Translations under genes and position numbers: made by a program
The notes under the pieces: generated by a model
Database searches by the model: none
Told to the model about the DNA's origin: nothing
The model's input: the letters and a program-made list of their open reading frames with translations, nothing else
Shown here: positions 25,901 through 38,800 of the stretch, one piece after another
Layout: each line of letters begins with the position of its first letter
Position numbering within the stretch: the first letter of the stretch is position 1
DNA from: Lutraria lutraria
Lineage: Eukaryota; Mollusca; Bivalvia; Venerida; Mactridae
DNA: 64,000 bases
NCBI GenBank assembly: GCA_964023205.1
Contig: OZ026839.1
Location: forward strand, 17,080,386-17,144,385
Reading direction: 5' to 3'

Positions 25901-26775
25901 ATCTCCTCCCAGCCTCTACACGGCGGCTGCACGGTCAAATCACCATCTCCTCCCAGCCTCTACACGGCGGCTGCACGGTCAAATCACCATCTCCGCCCAG
26001 CCTCTACACGGAGGCCGCACGGTCAAATCACCATCTCCTCCCAGCCTCTACACGGCGGCTGCACGGTCAAATCACCATCTCCTCCCAGCCTCTACACGGC
26101 GGCTGCACGGTCAAATCACCATCTCCTCCCAGCCTCTACACGGCGGCTGCACGGTTAAATCACCATCTCCGCCCAGCCTCTACACGGCGGCTGAACGGTC
26201 AAATCACCATCTCCTCCCAGCCTCTACACGGCGGCTGCACGGTCAAATCACCATCTCCGCCCAGCCTCTACACGGCGGCTGCACGGTCAAAACACCATCT
26301 CCTCCCAGCCTCTACACGGCGGCTGCACGGTCAAATCACCATCTCCTCCCAGCCTCTACACGGCGGCTGCACGGTCAAATCACCATCTCCGCCCAGCCTC
26401 TACACGGCGGCTGCACGGTCAAATCATCATCTCCTCCCAGCCTCTACACGGCGGCTGCACGGTCAAATCACCATCTCCGCCCAGCCTCTACACGGCGGCT
26501 GCACGGTCAAATCACCATCTCCTCCCAGCCTCTACACGGAGGCCGCACGGTCAAATCACCATCTCCTCCCTGCCTCACGGCGTCTGCACGGTCAAATCAC
26601 CATCTCCGCCCAGCCTCTACACGGCGGCTGCACGGTCAAATCACCATCTCCGCCCAGCCTCTACACGGCGGCTGCACGGTCAAATCACCATCTCCTCCCA
26701 GCCTCTACACGGCGGCTGCACGGTCAAATCACCATCTCCTCCCAGCCTCACGGCGTCTGCACGCTAACACGGAGG
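22905..26775. repeat. 44-bp satellite array, about 88 units, with 41-bp variants
   Basis: The 44-bp unit contains CACGGTCAAATCACCATCTC and CCCAGCCTCTACACGGCGG. Shorter 41-bp units lack 3 bp (CCTCACGGCG). A higher-order copy is visible: the rare GCGGGTGCAC variant at 23753 recurs at 24451, 698 bp later, equal to 14 units of 44 plus 2 of 41, with the following units in the same order. Open frames of more than 500 codons arise only because no forward frame of the commonest unit holds a stop. Confidence 0.97.
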
Positions 26776-26796
26776 CCGCACGGGCATACGATTACC

Positions 26797-26955
26797 GTAC
26801 AATTAATATCCGTACCTCTAGAATTAAAATCTCTCGGTATAGAATCAAGACAAATTACTCAGTATACTGTATTCAATTTAACACTTACAAATAAAAAAAA
26901 AAGAACCCAGTTCTACGAGAGATTTTAATTCTAGAAGTACAGATATTAACTGCGC
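26797..26955. repeat. imperfect inverted repeat, ~42-bp arms
   Basis: The left arm holds TCTAGAATTAAAATCTCTCG (near 26818) and the right arm its inverse CGAGAGATTTTAATTCTAGA (near 26916), with a ~70-bp loop. It begins within ~30 bp of the end of the 44-bp array. Confidence 0.85.
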
Positions 26956-27078
26956 GGAATGGGAGATACGAACTCCGTCGACACAACGCAGGCCAAATGT
27001 GTATTTGGCATGTGTTCTGGGATAATAATTTCAAATTAACTCATTGTATCCTGTATCTATGTATATATAGTGTATATA

Positions 27079-28196
27079 CACTAGGCCAAACTTATAACTG
27101 TGCAGTTGAAATAATGATACCATTTCTTTATTTGTAAATGAAATTACACCAAAATTTAGAAATATATGCTTGTACATGATGTCCATAAAATCCAATATCG
27201 ATTTTTTTAAAAACGCGATAATTCCGTGCGCTACTGCGACTAATAAGAAAAGAACAAAAGTGCACGTGGAAAACGTGCAGGCGGAAATTGAAAAAAGTAA
27301 AAATGATACATGTGTAGTTCAGACATATGTTGACCTGAAAAACATAAAATGGGTAAATTAGAAATCACCGACAGAGGTATAGCCGTCGGACTTATTCAGG
27401 CGGGTGTGCAAAACTAGAGGTATGTCTACATTTTTCATAATTCCTTGCAAACGGTTAATCTGAAGTTACTGATTTTTGCACATTATCTGTATAAATAATT
27501 GTTTGTTAATGTATTATAGAGAAAATTTTATTTTGGCAAATATTTTATCCGACATATGCTCATTTATTCGTCTATCTTTCACGGAGATTTTCGACAATAA
27601 ATTTTCTGCATTACTTTGAAATGGACTTCATTGCGTTAAGGATAGATTAATTAATATTTATTAAAATAATTATTGTCTCAATATCTTGAGTATTTGTCTT
27701 GCCATACCTCTGTTAATACCACTCTCGTTACCCTGTTTTTGCCTTATTTGTATGCATTCAAACTAACGCAGTGTAATAAATCCGCAATAAGTTTGTCGAT
27801 ATTTAATCGATATTTAACACTTCAGGTTGCTAGAAGAATGGACATTCTTAGGAGCAACATTCGACAACATTTCTTTTACAATTATGTCTTGTCAATGAGG
27901 ACAAGACGTCAAGCTGTAATACGGGCTAATGGGGGTCATACCCGATACTCACTGTGTAGTGCACTAATAAGTATTCAGCGTGAAAAAAATGAAGAAAAAC
28001 TGTGATTTTTGTTTTGTATTTGATGTTTTTATTTTTTATGTAATTCATGATAATGAAATTCGAGGTCAATGAATTGAAATGCACATTGTTCGTACATCTT
28101 TCTTCTATCATTCCTGAAAAGTTCAAGGATCTTGCTTTAATAATTCCGGAGATATTGAAATTTATAGAACTGCACAGTTATAAGTTTGGCCTAGTG
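27079..28196. mobile_element. Tc1/mariner deletion derivative, 29-bp perfect TIRs, TA duplication
   Basis: Bases 27079-27107 (CACTAGGCCAAACTTATAAC and onward) are exactly inverted at 28168-28196, and both ends are flanked by TA. Near 27833-27952 a plus-strand frame keeps RRQAVIRANGGHTRY, the C-terminal signature typical of Tc1/mariner transposases. The DNA-binding and DDE core are not recognisable, so it is internally deleted and non-autonomous. Confidence 0.8.
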
Positions 28197-28204
28197 TATA
28201 AGTA

Positions 28205-29740
28205 CAGAGCTAACCTTAGCCATATGGTATAATGATATCGATATTATCATTGTTATTAGATACTGTGATGAAGACAATTCCTACTGATATCGTCTATCAT
28301 AATTTATAAGAAATAATTTTATTTGTAGGTTTGCGTAATATGATAAGGTAGTATTGCAAAACACGTGGTAAGTTCAAAGATGTACGCCACGTGATAAAAC
28401 ATGATAACTAGACAATCACTATGTGTTAATTAATTAGTCAAAGAAAGATCTTATCTTCGGTCTGGCTAAGAAAAGAATGGAACACAATATCAAATTATTA
28501 TATATATATATTGTCCAATATACAAACACATTTGGATAACTCTGGTATTTTTAGGTTTGATTTTTTCAAAATATCGTGAAACAGAAGCTAAAATTTTACT
28601 AATACCTTAAACGAACTTACATACATCAACTATTCATAAATTACACATCAATTAATTATCCTATCCACACCCAAATTTATAAGCAATATTCTGTTGAAAT
28701 CATAAATAGTCTACATATGATCAAACATTAATTTTCAATGGGCCCTGTTCTATTCCTAGTTAAAGTTCCCATACTTCTCAAAGATACCTTGATAAATTAG
28801 CGGCAGTAATAGTTGGCATTTCTCACAACGTTTTATAGTAATTAATATTTCAGCACAAATATTGATCAATTATTGAAATATCGAGCAAAATGTATAATGC
28901 GTATATATAGCTCTGTGATACATACATATATTTGTGACATTACATGTATACATGCCGAAACATTGGGTGGTGTCTGGTTATAGGCTCATAAAAAATAGTG
29001 TAGGAATGTCGGCATAATTTTATTCATTTTTGGCACTTGAAAAGTGTATGGAAAGGTAAAAAAATGATAAAGTGTATATATGTACCGTTCTGCGGGTCTA
29101 ATAAAACATTACTCGGGTAGATCGGGTAATGAGAAACAAACAATTGTTTACACATAATTATATGTTACATTGGAATGGTCACATTTAGCTTTGACAGCGG
29201 ATTAAAAATGTACCCAGTGACCCTTCTGATACAGGGAACGCTTGTATTGTTTGTATAAGGTGCATTGTAAAAACAAACTGTTTACATTTCTAACAGACCC
29301 ACGCTATCAAATAAAACCTAAAATTGACCAGATATCAGCGTTACTTCCAGTTGGCGATTTTTGTTACGCAACGTTTGCTATCAGCGCTTTCTTTCACACG
29401 GCTTCGATAAGGGCATGCTATTGAATTGTTAGCTTTACGATGTTGATAGGAAATCGGATCTGGCAAATAAACAATTAAATTTGTCGCTTTTTTACTAAAT
29501 CGAGAACCCGAGGGATAAAACAAAATTAATCAGCCTACCCGCTTGTCATAAAGATGGTGATAAAATTTAATTGTTTCCATATCTCGGATTGGAGGAAGTA
29601 ATTATTGGCCTTCATTGACAGTGACGCGATAATTTTACTTTTATCAGCGCCATTTTAGCATTTGCCATACAAACCAATAAAAATATGTGTTGGCCTGATT
29701 AGATCGTAATAGCAATTATCATGCACATACTAATATATAT
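28205..29740. other. AT-rich intergenic sequence upstream of the transporter
   Basis: Nothing recognised. The short open frames here have no domains or splice context. The transporter promoter must lie towards the right end but has no clear core motif. Confidence 0.5.
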
Positions 29741-29888
29741 TGTATGTGTAGTCAGCGGGTAGTCGTCTTGAAGATACAAACCATCAGCACACGTGACTGT
29801 CCAGTCAATATTGACGAGCAGAAAGCGGACGAGGCAACACTGCATGTTTCTAATATAATAGAAGTAGGTAACGGAACATATTTCGGTA

Positions 29889-32800
29889 ATGACAGAATCG
29901 AAAGTGGTACAAATGTTAAAGTCGGAAGCGGCTGAGGCGGCGGATTCAACGGATGGATTAATAAAAAGAAAAGGTAAAATACTAATATCTTTATCAATTT
30001 CTGACATGTTATAGTGTACACTATTTAAAGATTTATACTCTATAGTTATTTTCTGATTTACTCTGTACAGTCATCATGATAATGTTTACCTGAACGTTTA
30101 ATGTACGTAACATGACTTATAAATCTGATTTTATTTCATGTAAGGATAAATTCTATAATGCTTAGTATATCAATCATTCGAAAGTCGTTTGAATGATAAC
30201 GTTATTAAACACGAATTCTTATTGATTAAACATAATTTCTCTAGCTGTTTTCTGACATTTTTCATCTGGACACTATTTTAAAAATGGACATTTTTTGTTG
30301 AAATTCACCTGAATTATTACTAGTTGATTGTAAGAGGGTTCCGCGATCAGGAGCTTTTTTGAAAGAAATACTGTAAAGCAGCCCTGCAGATAAGCATCTT
30401 TGATATAGTCTTTGTTACAAAATAAAAGCCCATACTACTTTGGAAAAGTAATGCTATTTCATATATGAATAAAACACGGCTCTATGCTAGCGACACTATA
30501 ATTAAACGAAATAGGTAGATTTTACAAACTTGTATCTCTACTGGTCTGAAACACTCTAGCTGTTGTTCTCAACAATGGTTAACGGCCACATCGTGTTCTT
30601 GATGTATTAAGAACCTAGGTATGTTTGTTTTACAACAATGGAGTCCAACGGAAACTGGATATACCTTGTTTTGATTTTGGTTTATATAATAAATGATATC
30701 TATAAGACTTACGTCAGATTATATTAAACATCTGTACTCCTACATAAATTAAAAGTTACGTATACAGGAAGGAAGTAAATCGTTATACTTGTAATCATAA
30801 TACTTTCATTGATAAAGTAACGAATTGTACCCGAAAGTTTTGCATGAAGCACGTATTTTTTCCTTCACAATATACACTTGTATTATATAAACTGTACTAT
30901 CTTGTTCTATTTAGGATCTGAGGACAGTAATGAAACATGTAACAGTCGGGAGACCTGGGACAACAAGGCACAATATATTCTTGCCGTCGTCGGATTTGCC
31001 GTCGGTTTGGGAAACGTTTGGAGGTTTCCTTATCTGGCCCAGAAAAATGGCGGAGGTAGATAAATTAAGTGATGTTTTTATTTCTGTAGATTACGACTCG
31101 CTGGCCTCCCTTTATTCATTCATACTGGACGTTATTCAACGGAACACATACACCTCATTATATTATATATTGTCAAACGTGTACAAAAAACGATCTAGAA
31201 GACGAGTTTCATTTTGTATGCCAATGTCCTTTCTATGCTAACTTACGTAAGAAATATATAAAACCATATTTTTATAATAAACCATCCATGTCTAAAATTT
31301 TAGAATTATTAAATTTTCAAAATAAACAATTCCTAGTTAAAGTATCTTTATTTATAAAAAGTAGCCATACGAATGAAAAAATCATTGACGAATAACATTT
31401 AACAACTCTGTTCATCTTCAATGACAATAATTTGACCTTTTTTCTTTTGTAGTTGTACAATAATTCTGGTACAACGTGACTAATTGTATATTGTAAATTT
31501 ATGTTTGTATTTTATATGCATATGATCAAGGACTTATGTATGTAAGTCCTTGATATGATGTACTTATGTACAAAATCCAATACATTTCTGTTCTGTTCTG
31601 TACATTGTTTGTATATTCCACATAAATGCCTACATCATTGTAAGATAAGATGGCTTGATATTCATTTATTTTACATCACTTAGTAAATTTGAAATGTATA
31701 GTTGTATGCACTGAAATTGTCAGATAATGGACCGCTCTCGACGGTGCAAAGCTGTCGATCAATAATGTTTTCGAAATTTGATCTTTATTTTGTATTTATA
31801 TTGTATTTTATTTGACAATAAAGTATTTTATACGATGTTAATCCTTTATTTTGCAGGTGCTTTCCTCATCCCGTACACCATCATGTTAGCAATAGAAGGT
31901 ATCCCAATATTCTATCTGGAACTTGCTATTGGACAAAGGTTGAGGAAAGGCGCGGTCGGGGCCTGGAATGAAATCTCTCCGTATCTCGGTGGTATAGGTA
32001 TAGCCAGTGCTGTGATTTCATTCTGGGTCGGTTTTTACTATAACACAATTATAGCCTGGTGTTTATATTACATGGTTCAGAGTTTTATGTCTCCTTTACC
32101 TTGGTCAGAATGTCCAACAACGGTGAACATTGTCGACAATACAACAGTTGTAGTAGAAGAATGTCGGGTGAGTGAATACTACTAGTAGCAATATGTACTA
32201 CATAGCTCAAATCTCAAATATACTCTTGAAATACATCTCTATCAAATACAAATTTAGCTCATGTATGCCGACAGAATAATGTACAATTCTAAGTTTAGTT
32301 TTATCACAACTAAATTAGAACTTTGTAATAAATAGGCAAAACATGTACGAATTCCAGCCGTCTAATGTTCGTGGTGTAGATTAGTACATTCAACTCTTTC
32401 TGATTCCACGTTTGTTCTATTCTTCATATAAAGGGTAATATTATGTAAAATATTTTCTTCATTTTAGTTAAGTGGACCGACTACCTATTTCTGGTACCGT
32501 GAAACACTTAATATATCCCCGGATGTAAATGAAGGTGGTGAGATGAACTGGTGGATTGTGGTCTCCTTGGTAACGGCGTGGCTGATCGTGTTTCTATGTG
32601 TATGCAAAGGAATAGCATCCACGGGCAAAGTAATGACTTGTTTTAACTTTTATATCAATCTTTCTTTACGGCTTAGTCACACTGAACAATAATACGTTAA
32701 ATAGATAATGATTTATTGCATAATTGACATATACATTCAAATATTACATACAAACATGCAGAAAGCATTGAAATGAATTATTCTGCGCATTTTAATAGCC

Positions 32801-35800
32801 GATCGTATAATGTACGAGGTGACAAGACTATACCGCCTTATGTTGATAAGTACATGTAATCTAACATGTTAACAATGGATGTATATGTTTTCAGGTAGTG
32901 TATTTTACTGCCACCTTTCCGTATTTGGTCCTGATCATCTTCTTTTTCCGTGGTGTTACTTTAGACGGATTCCAGCATGGTCTTCATCGTTTCTTTGTAC
33001 CAGATGTAAGTAAACATAACTCTGGCAAAACAATAAGCCTATTTTTCTGAGTTACTTCCCTTGGGTTATTTACTAAAATTAAACAGGTTCCCGTTGCACT
33101 CTGTCTGTACAAAACCTTTGGTGCTCTGCAACACAGAACGGGAACCAGTCTAAAATGAAGGCAATACTCATAATCATCCTAGTTTTATGGTGATTTATAT
33201 CTGAGTGGAAATTATACTATAAAAAGTACGAACATTTGAAAACATACTTTATTTGTTTTGCTGTCCAGAAGATTCTGATATTCTTTTCGTTACATTGACT
33301 CATAGAAGTCCTATTAAATAGTATAATAATCATATCATAAAGAGCACACCCAATTAGCCAAAACAATACTCATTGATCTTCGGACCTGGGTTGGTGAGTT
33401 CGAACACTGGCTTGATACTTGTGCTCTGTGATTAATTGGTTGGAGACATTATCTCTTAAGTCCATTTTTCCTGCTGTGTTGATACGAGTGATGAATGTAA
33501 GGAACAAGGTCAATACTGGTACAATATTCTGAAGAAATTCATTAAAGCTAACTGTCCACTAATATATATCAGAGGGACGGTTTAGTTTAAACTTATTTAA
33601 TTTACATCGATTGTAAAACAAGTTCTTACGATTTGTATTAACTTAACTCTCGATGACTGCTTCCTGAATTCTGACCTGTACTTGCGCCGAAAGAAGGGAT
33701 TGTGAAGGTTCCGGTCAAATTCCTCCACAGACGGGATTTGAATGGTAACACTCTGGACTACTTGGGCCCCGCCTTTCAAATTTATCTTTCGGAAGGAGTA
33801 GGATTCTCCTGTATCTAACTAGTATCTCCCATCTCTCTGGGGCGGCTCTAATATCACCATACTATATACAAATGTATAACAGAAAAACTCATTGGTGTAA
33901 ATAGGTTTAAGCCGGAAATACATTTTTATTTTGACATTGCAATGTATATTAGTAGGCATGTACATGTATGTTTCATCTATCTATATGCGATATTTCAGTT
34001 TTCACGACTAGTAGACCCACAAGTGTGGTTAGATGCTGCCACTCAGATATTTTTCAGTCTTGGTCTAGCGTTTGGAAGTCTTATAGCTTTTTCCTCTTAT
34101 ATGCCACTACGGAACAGTTGTTACCGTGACGCTGTGTTTGTATCAGTGGTAAACTGTGGTACCTCTGTGTTTGCTGGAGCCGTCGTGTTCTCTATATTAG
34201 GTAGTGTATAAGTTTGTCTTCATATCGAACACTTACATTCTGTTCTCTTATACAATTGTTACAGTTTTCAAGACTAGCAGATCCACAAGTATGGCTTGAG
34301 GCGGCGACACAAATATTTTTCAGCCTCAGTTTGGCCTTTGGTGGTCTTATAGCTTTCGCATCTTACATGCCTGTCAGAAACAACTGCTATAAAGACGCTA
34401 TCTGTGTTTCTATAGTGAACAGTGGGACTTCCGTTTTCGCTGGAATCGTTATATTCTCAATTCTTGGTAATTCTAACAATAAAAATAGAAGTGATCCGAG
34501 CATGTTGTTAACCACTATATTATGACTATCCCCTCACCTACTTCCGACTACTTGAGACCACTTCCTGTTCATTTATATGATTTCTTGTATAAACCGTTAT
34601 GATGCCGTTTGAACTCACACCTTTTTCCTTATCGGTCATAATTATGGTTACAGACACTAATATGCATGTGTAATTACAAGCACAAACCTTGCATTATCAA
34701 GATTGGCGACTGCTAATTGTATACTGAATTTAGCTTTTTGTAAAACGTTGTTTGTACAGGTGATGTTTTATGCAATGTATGCATTTCTCAGATAGAATTA
34801 GAATTCGATTTAGCATTTGCTTGCCAAATATCTTACTAGCATGGAAATATTTATGTTTTAATGTGACATTTCATTTTTTGACAAATTGTAGGTTTTAAAG
34901 CCACGCAGAGTTTTAATGCTTGTATGGAAACCAGACACTATGAGCTTCTACGACTGTTTAATACTACAGACTTGATTATTCCAACCGAGGGAACCACAAC
35001 AAACTTCACAATGTACGATAGCAATACCCAAACATGGTATCAGGAAACTGGTGTCATGCCAACACTACAAGAATGTGATTTACAACATGAGATAGAAAAG
35101 GTTGTTATTATTACTGAGTATGTAGGGCCATATTAAATAATGTCACGGCAGGTCATGTTAAATGATGTCACGTCAGGCCATATTAAATAATGTCACGTCA
35201 GGTCATATTAAATAATGTCACGTCCGGTCATGTTAAATGATGTCACGTCAGGCCATATTAAATAATGTCACGTCAGGTCATATTGAATAATGTCACGTTA
35301 GGTCATGTTAAATAATGTCACGTCAGGTCATGTTAAATGATGTTACGTCAGGCCATATTAAATAATGTCACGTCAGGTCATATTAAATAATGTCACGTTA
35401 GGTCATGTTAAATAATGTCACGTCAGGTCATGTTAAATGATGTTACGTCAGGCCATATTAAATAATGTCACGTCAGATCATATTAAATAATGTCACGTCA
35501 TGTTAAATGATGTCACGTCAGGTCATATTAAATGATGTCACGTCAGGTCATGTTAAATGATGTCACGTCAGGTCATATTAAATGATGTCACGTCAGGTCA
35601 TATTAAATGATGTCACATCAGGTCATATTAAATGATGTCACGTCAGGTCATGTTTAATAATATCACGTTGGGTCATGTTTAATAATATCACGTTGGGTCA
35701 TGTTAAATCATATTACGATGGGTCATGTTAAATCATATCACGATGGGTCATGTTTGATAATATCACGATGGGTCATGTTTAATAATATTAAATCATATCA

Positions 35801-38800
35801 CGATGGGTCGTGTTTAATAATATCACGATGGGTCATGTTTAATAATATTAAATCATATCACGATGGGTCATGTTTAATAATATCACGATGGGTCATGTTT
35901 AATAATATTAAATCATATCACGATGGGTCATGTTTAATAATATCACGATTGGTCATGTTTAATAACATCACGATGGGTCATGTTTGATAATATTAAATCA
36001 TATCACGATGGGTCATGTTAAATAATATCACGATGGATCATGTTAAATAATGTCACGATGAATCATGTTAAATAATATCACGATGGATCATGTTAAATCA
36101 TATCACGTTGGGTCATATTAAATCATATCACGTTGGGTCATATTAAATCATATCATATATTAGTTCATATTAAATCGAACATGTTTATATCCGACAGAAC
36201 CCAAATATGCGTCGTAAACACTCTCTTTATTTTATTATAAATAAACATTATGCCTTAAATTCAACACAACAGTAAACTGTACTATACATTTATTATAATG
36301 TAATTCAACATTTGAATAATTTACGGATAATTTCATTCATGTCTCTGTGGGAAAGAACTACATATTGCAATCATTTACAAACACACATTCAGGTATGATC
36401 CACAACTTGTAAACCATATTCATCCATTTAAACAAGTTTGTTTATTCTAATCTTTTCTACAACCTTAACAGAAATTATGATACCGTATGCATTTTAACTA
36501 TGAAATCATACATATTGAATTAAAAAAATACTAGTGGAGACGTATTTAAGAGCACTTATGTATTTATATGATGTCATCTACAACAAATCAATGAACTATG
36601 AGCTACTTAAGAAATGTGAAAGACAGATCGCACCTTAGTCGTGGGATAATTTTGCTTTATATTCAAAACTCTGAATGAATGATCGCACCTTTTAATAGAC
36701 ATAATAACGTTTTTTTCTATTTCCACAAATGTTTAGTTTCAGTATTTTCCCCAAACTTATTCTTCTTTCATCCTGATGTTGATATTGTAGGGGTGATTCG
36801 GGGTGATATTTCAGGGGGTGATTCGGGGTGATATTGTAGGGGGATTTGGAATGGTATTGTAGGGGGTGATTCGTGGTGATATTGTTGGGGTATTCGGGGT
36901 GATATTGTAGGGTGGTAATTCGGGGTGATATTGACGGGCCGTGTTTTAGCTTGATATAAAAGGGTGATATTGTATGTGCGAGGTCTAGTGTGATATTGTA
37001 GGGGCGTGATTTAGGGTGATACTGAGTGCGTGATTTCTTTCTTTTCAGATAAATATTACATAAGGAACTTATTCCCCTAGTTTATTCATTTTTATTTTTT
37101 TCCAGTCAGGATCTGGGACTGGTCTCGTGTTTATAGCTTTCACAGAAGCCATCAATCAGTTTCCCGTGGCTCAACTATGGTCTGTGCTGTTTTTTCTCAT
37201 GTTATTGACCCTAGGATTGGACAGTATGTTTGGCATGGTTGAAAGTGCTGTAACTTCACTCGTAGACATGAACATGATTCCGAAAGTCAAGAAATGGCAC
37301 TACTTTAGTAAGTATTCATACTCTGTTTTCGGCGTACAACTAGCATAATACTATGACTTTTAAAATACATCCACTTGTGAATAAAAATTCTCAAAAAGAA
37401 GTTCAGCCTTTGTGCTCTGTTGGCATGTACAGAAAGTTGATATATTAGTAACCTTAATTTTGTACTTCAAAAACTGACCTTTGTTCATATAATGGTTTTT
37501 ATTTATAGCTCAGACTGCAACGCGTATTTGACTGTATAAGTATAATGTTAACTTCATAGTATAAAAGAAATATCTTTGATCGTAGTGTATGGTTAGTACA
37601 GACCTTTGATCAGTAGGTTCGAACCTTCGTCGCGGTGCATGTTCAATCTGACACTTTGGTTGAAAACATTATGCTATGACTATACGTTTTCTACCACTGA
37701 TAGTTCACATTGGAACTGGTTGTTAGTTAACAGAGAACAATAATATCTGGTCAGGAATACAGGAACCACTTGATATATTGGCTTTAATGTTAAAACTGTG
37801 TATAGGAACGTAGGGTCATTTATGTTTTATGTTTGTATTGTCAACTAACTCTCTGTTCTATGACTAACATAGCCAAACTCCTACTATAACTGCCGGAGTA
37901 TTTACCCACTATGTTTGTATTTAGTGAAGTTGTTTAAATGACCGTGTTAATGTACCATGTCTGTTCTACAGGACTGAAATTAATAACGTATACATATTCA
38001 TTTATGTTTTAATATCCATATATTATATACGTTATGTTTACTTTACATAAAACTTACAGTTTTGTTCTGCTTTTTTCAGGTATAATTTGTGGAGTGTCCT
38101 GCATTTTGTCACTATGTTTCGCCAATCAAGCAGGTCCCTATGTGTTTGTCTTATTTGATGAATACAGCGGTAACATACCGTTACTGATTGTAGCACTGTC
38201 ACAGGTCCTCGCTGTGTCTTACGTTTATGGTTTGAAAAGGTAACTTACGACAACCAGTTTCAGTTATTCACAAAATCGGCAAATACAACTATAAGATGAA
38301 ATCAACAAACACACATTTATATAAATAGATCTACATACATATACAAAGAATAATGCAACTGTACCATTGAATAATTACAACACATTATGATAATACATGT
38401 ACAAAAAAAATACATGTCATAATACTAAGTTTCAGGTCGGGTCAGTGTACTACAAACCACAGGGGTTTGTCACGAAAACAAAATCCTAAAAAAAATTCCA
38501 TGTAACCCATATATATATAGCTATATATACATATGGGTTACATTGAAAACAAAATTAGGATTTTTTTTCGTGACAAACCCCTTTGCTACAAACACAAGAA
38601 AGAAATGTAAATGGTCAGAATATTGTTGAGGTCATGATAAACATACAACACATAAACTACATATAGACAACACATAAACTACATATAGACAATAATCATA
38701 TTACTAAATGTTTTATATTTACTGTCATCTAGAAATGATGGTCATCATGTGAATTACGACAGCAGACATTAATTAAAACATTGTATTCTGAAACCAGTAA

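Noticed and set aside
24455..26894. 567- and 628-codon open frames in the 44-bp array
   Set aside because: They overlap in different frames of the same satellite and depend only on the absence of stops in the unit. No splice or start signal supports them.
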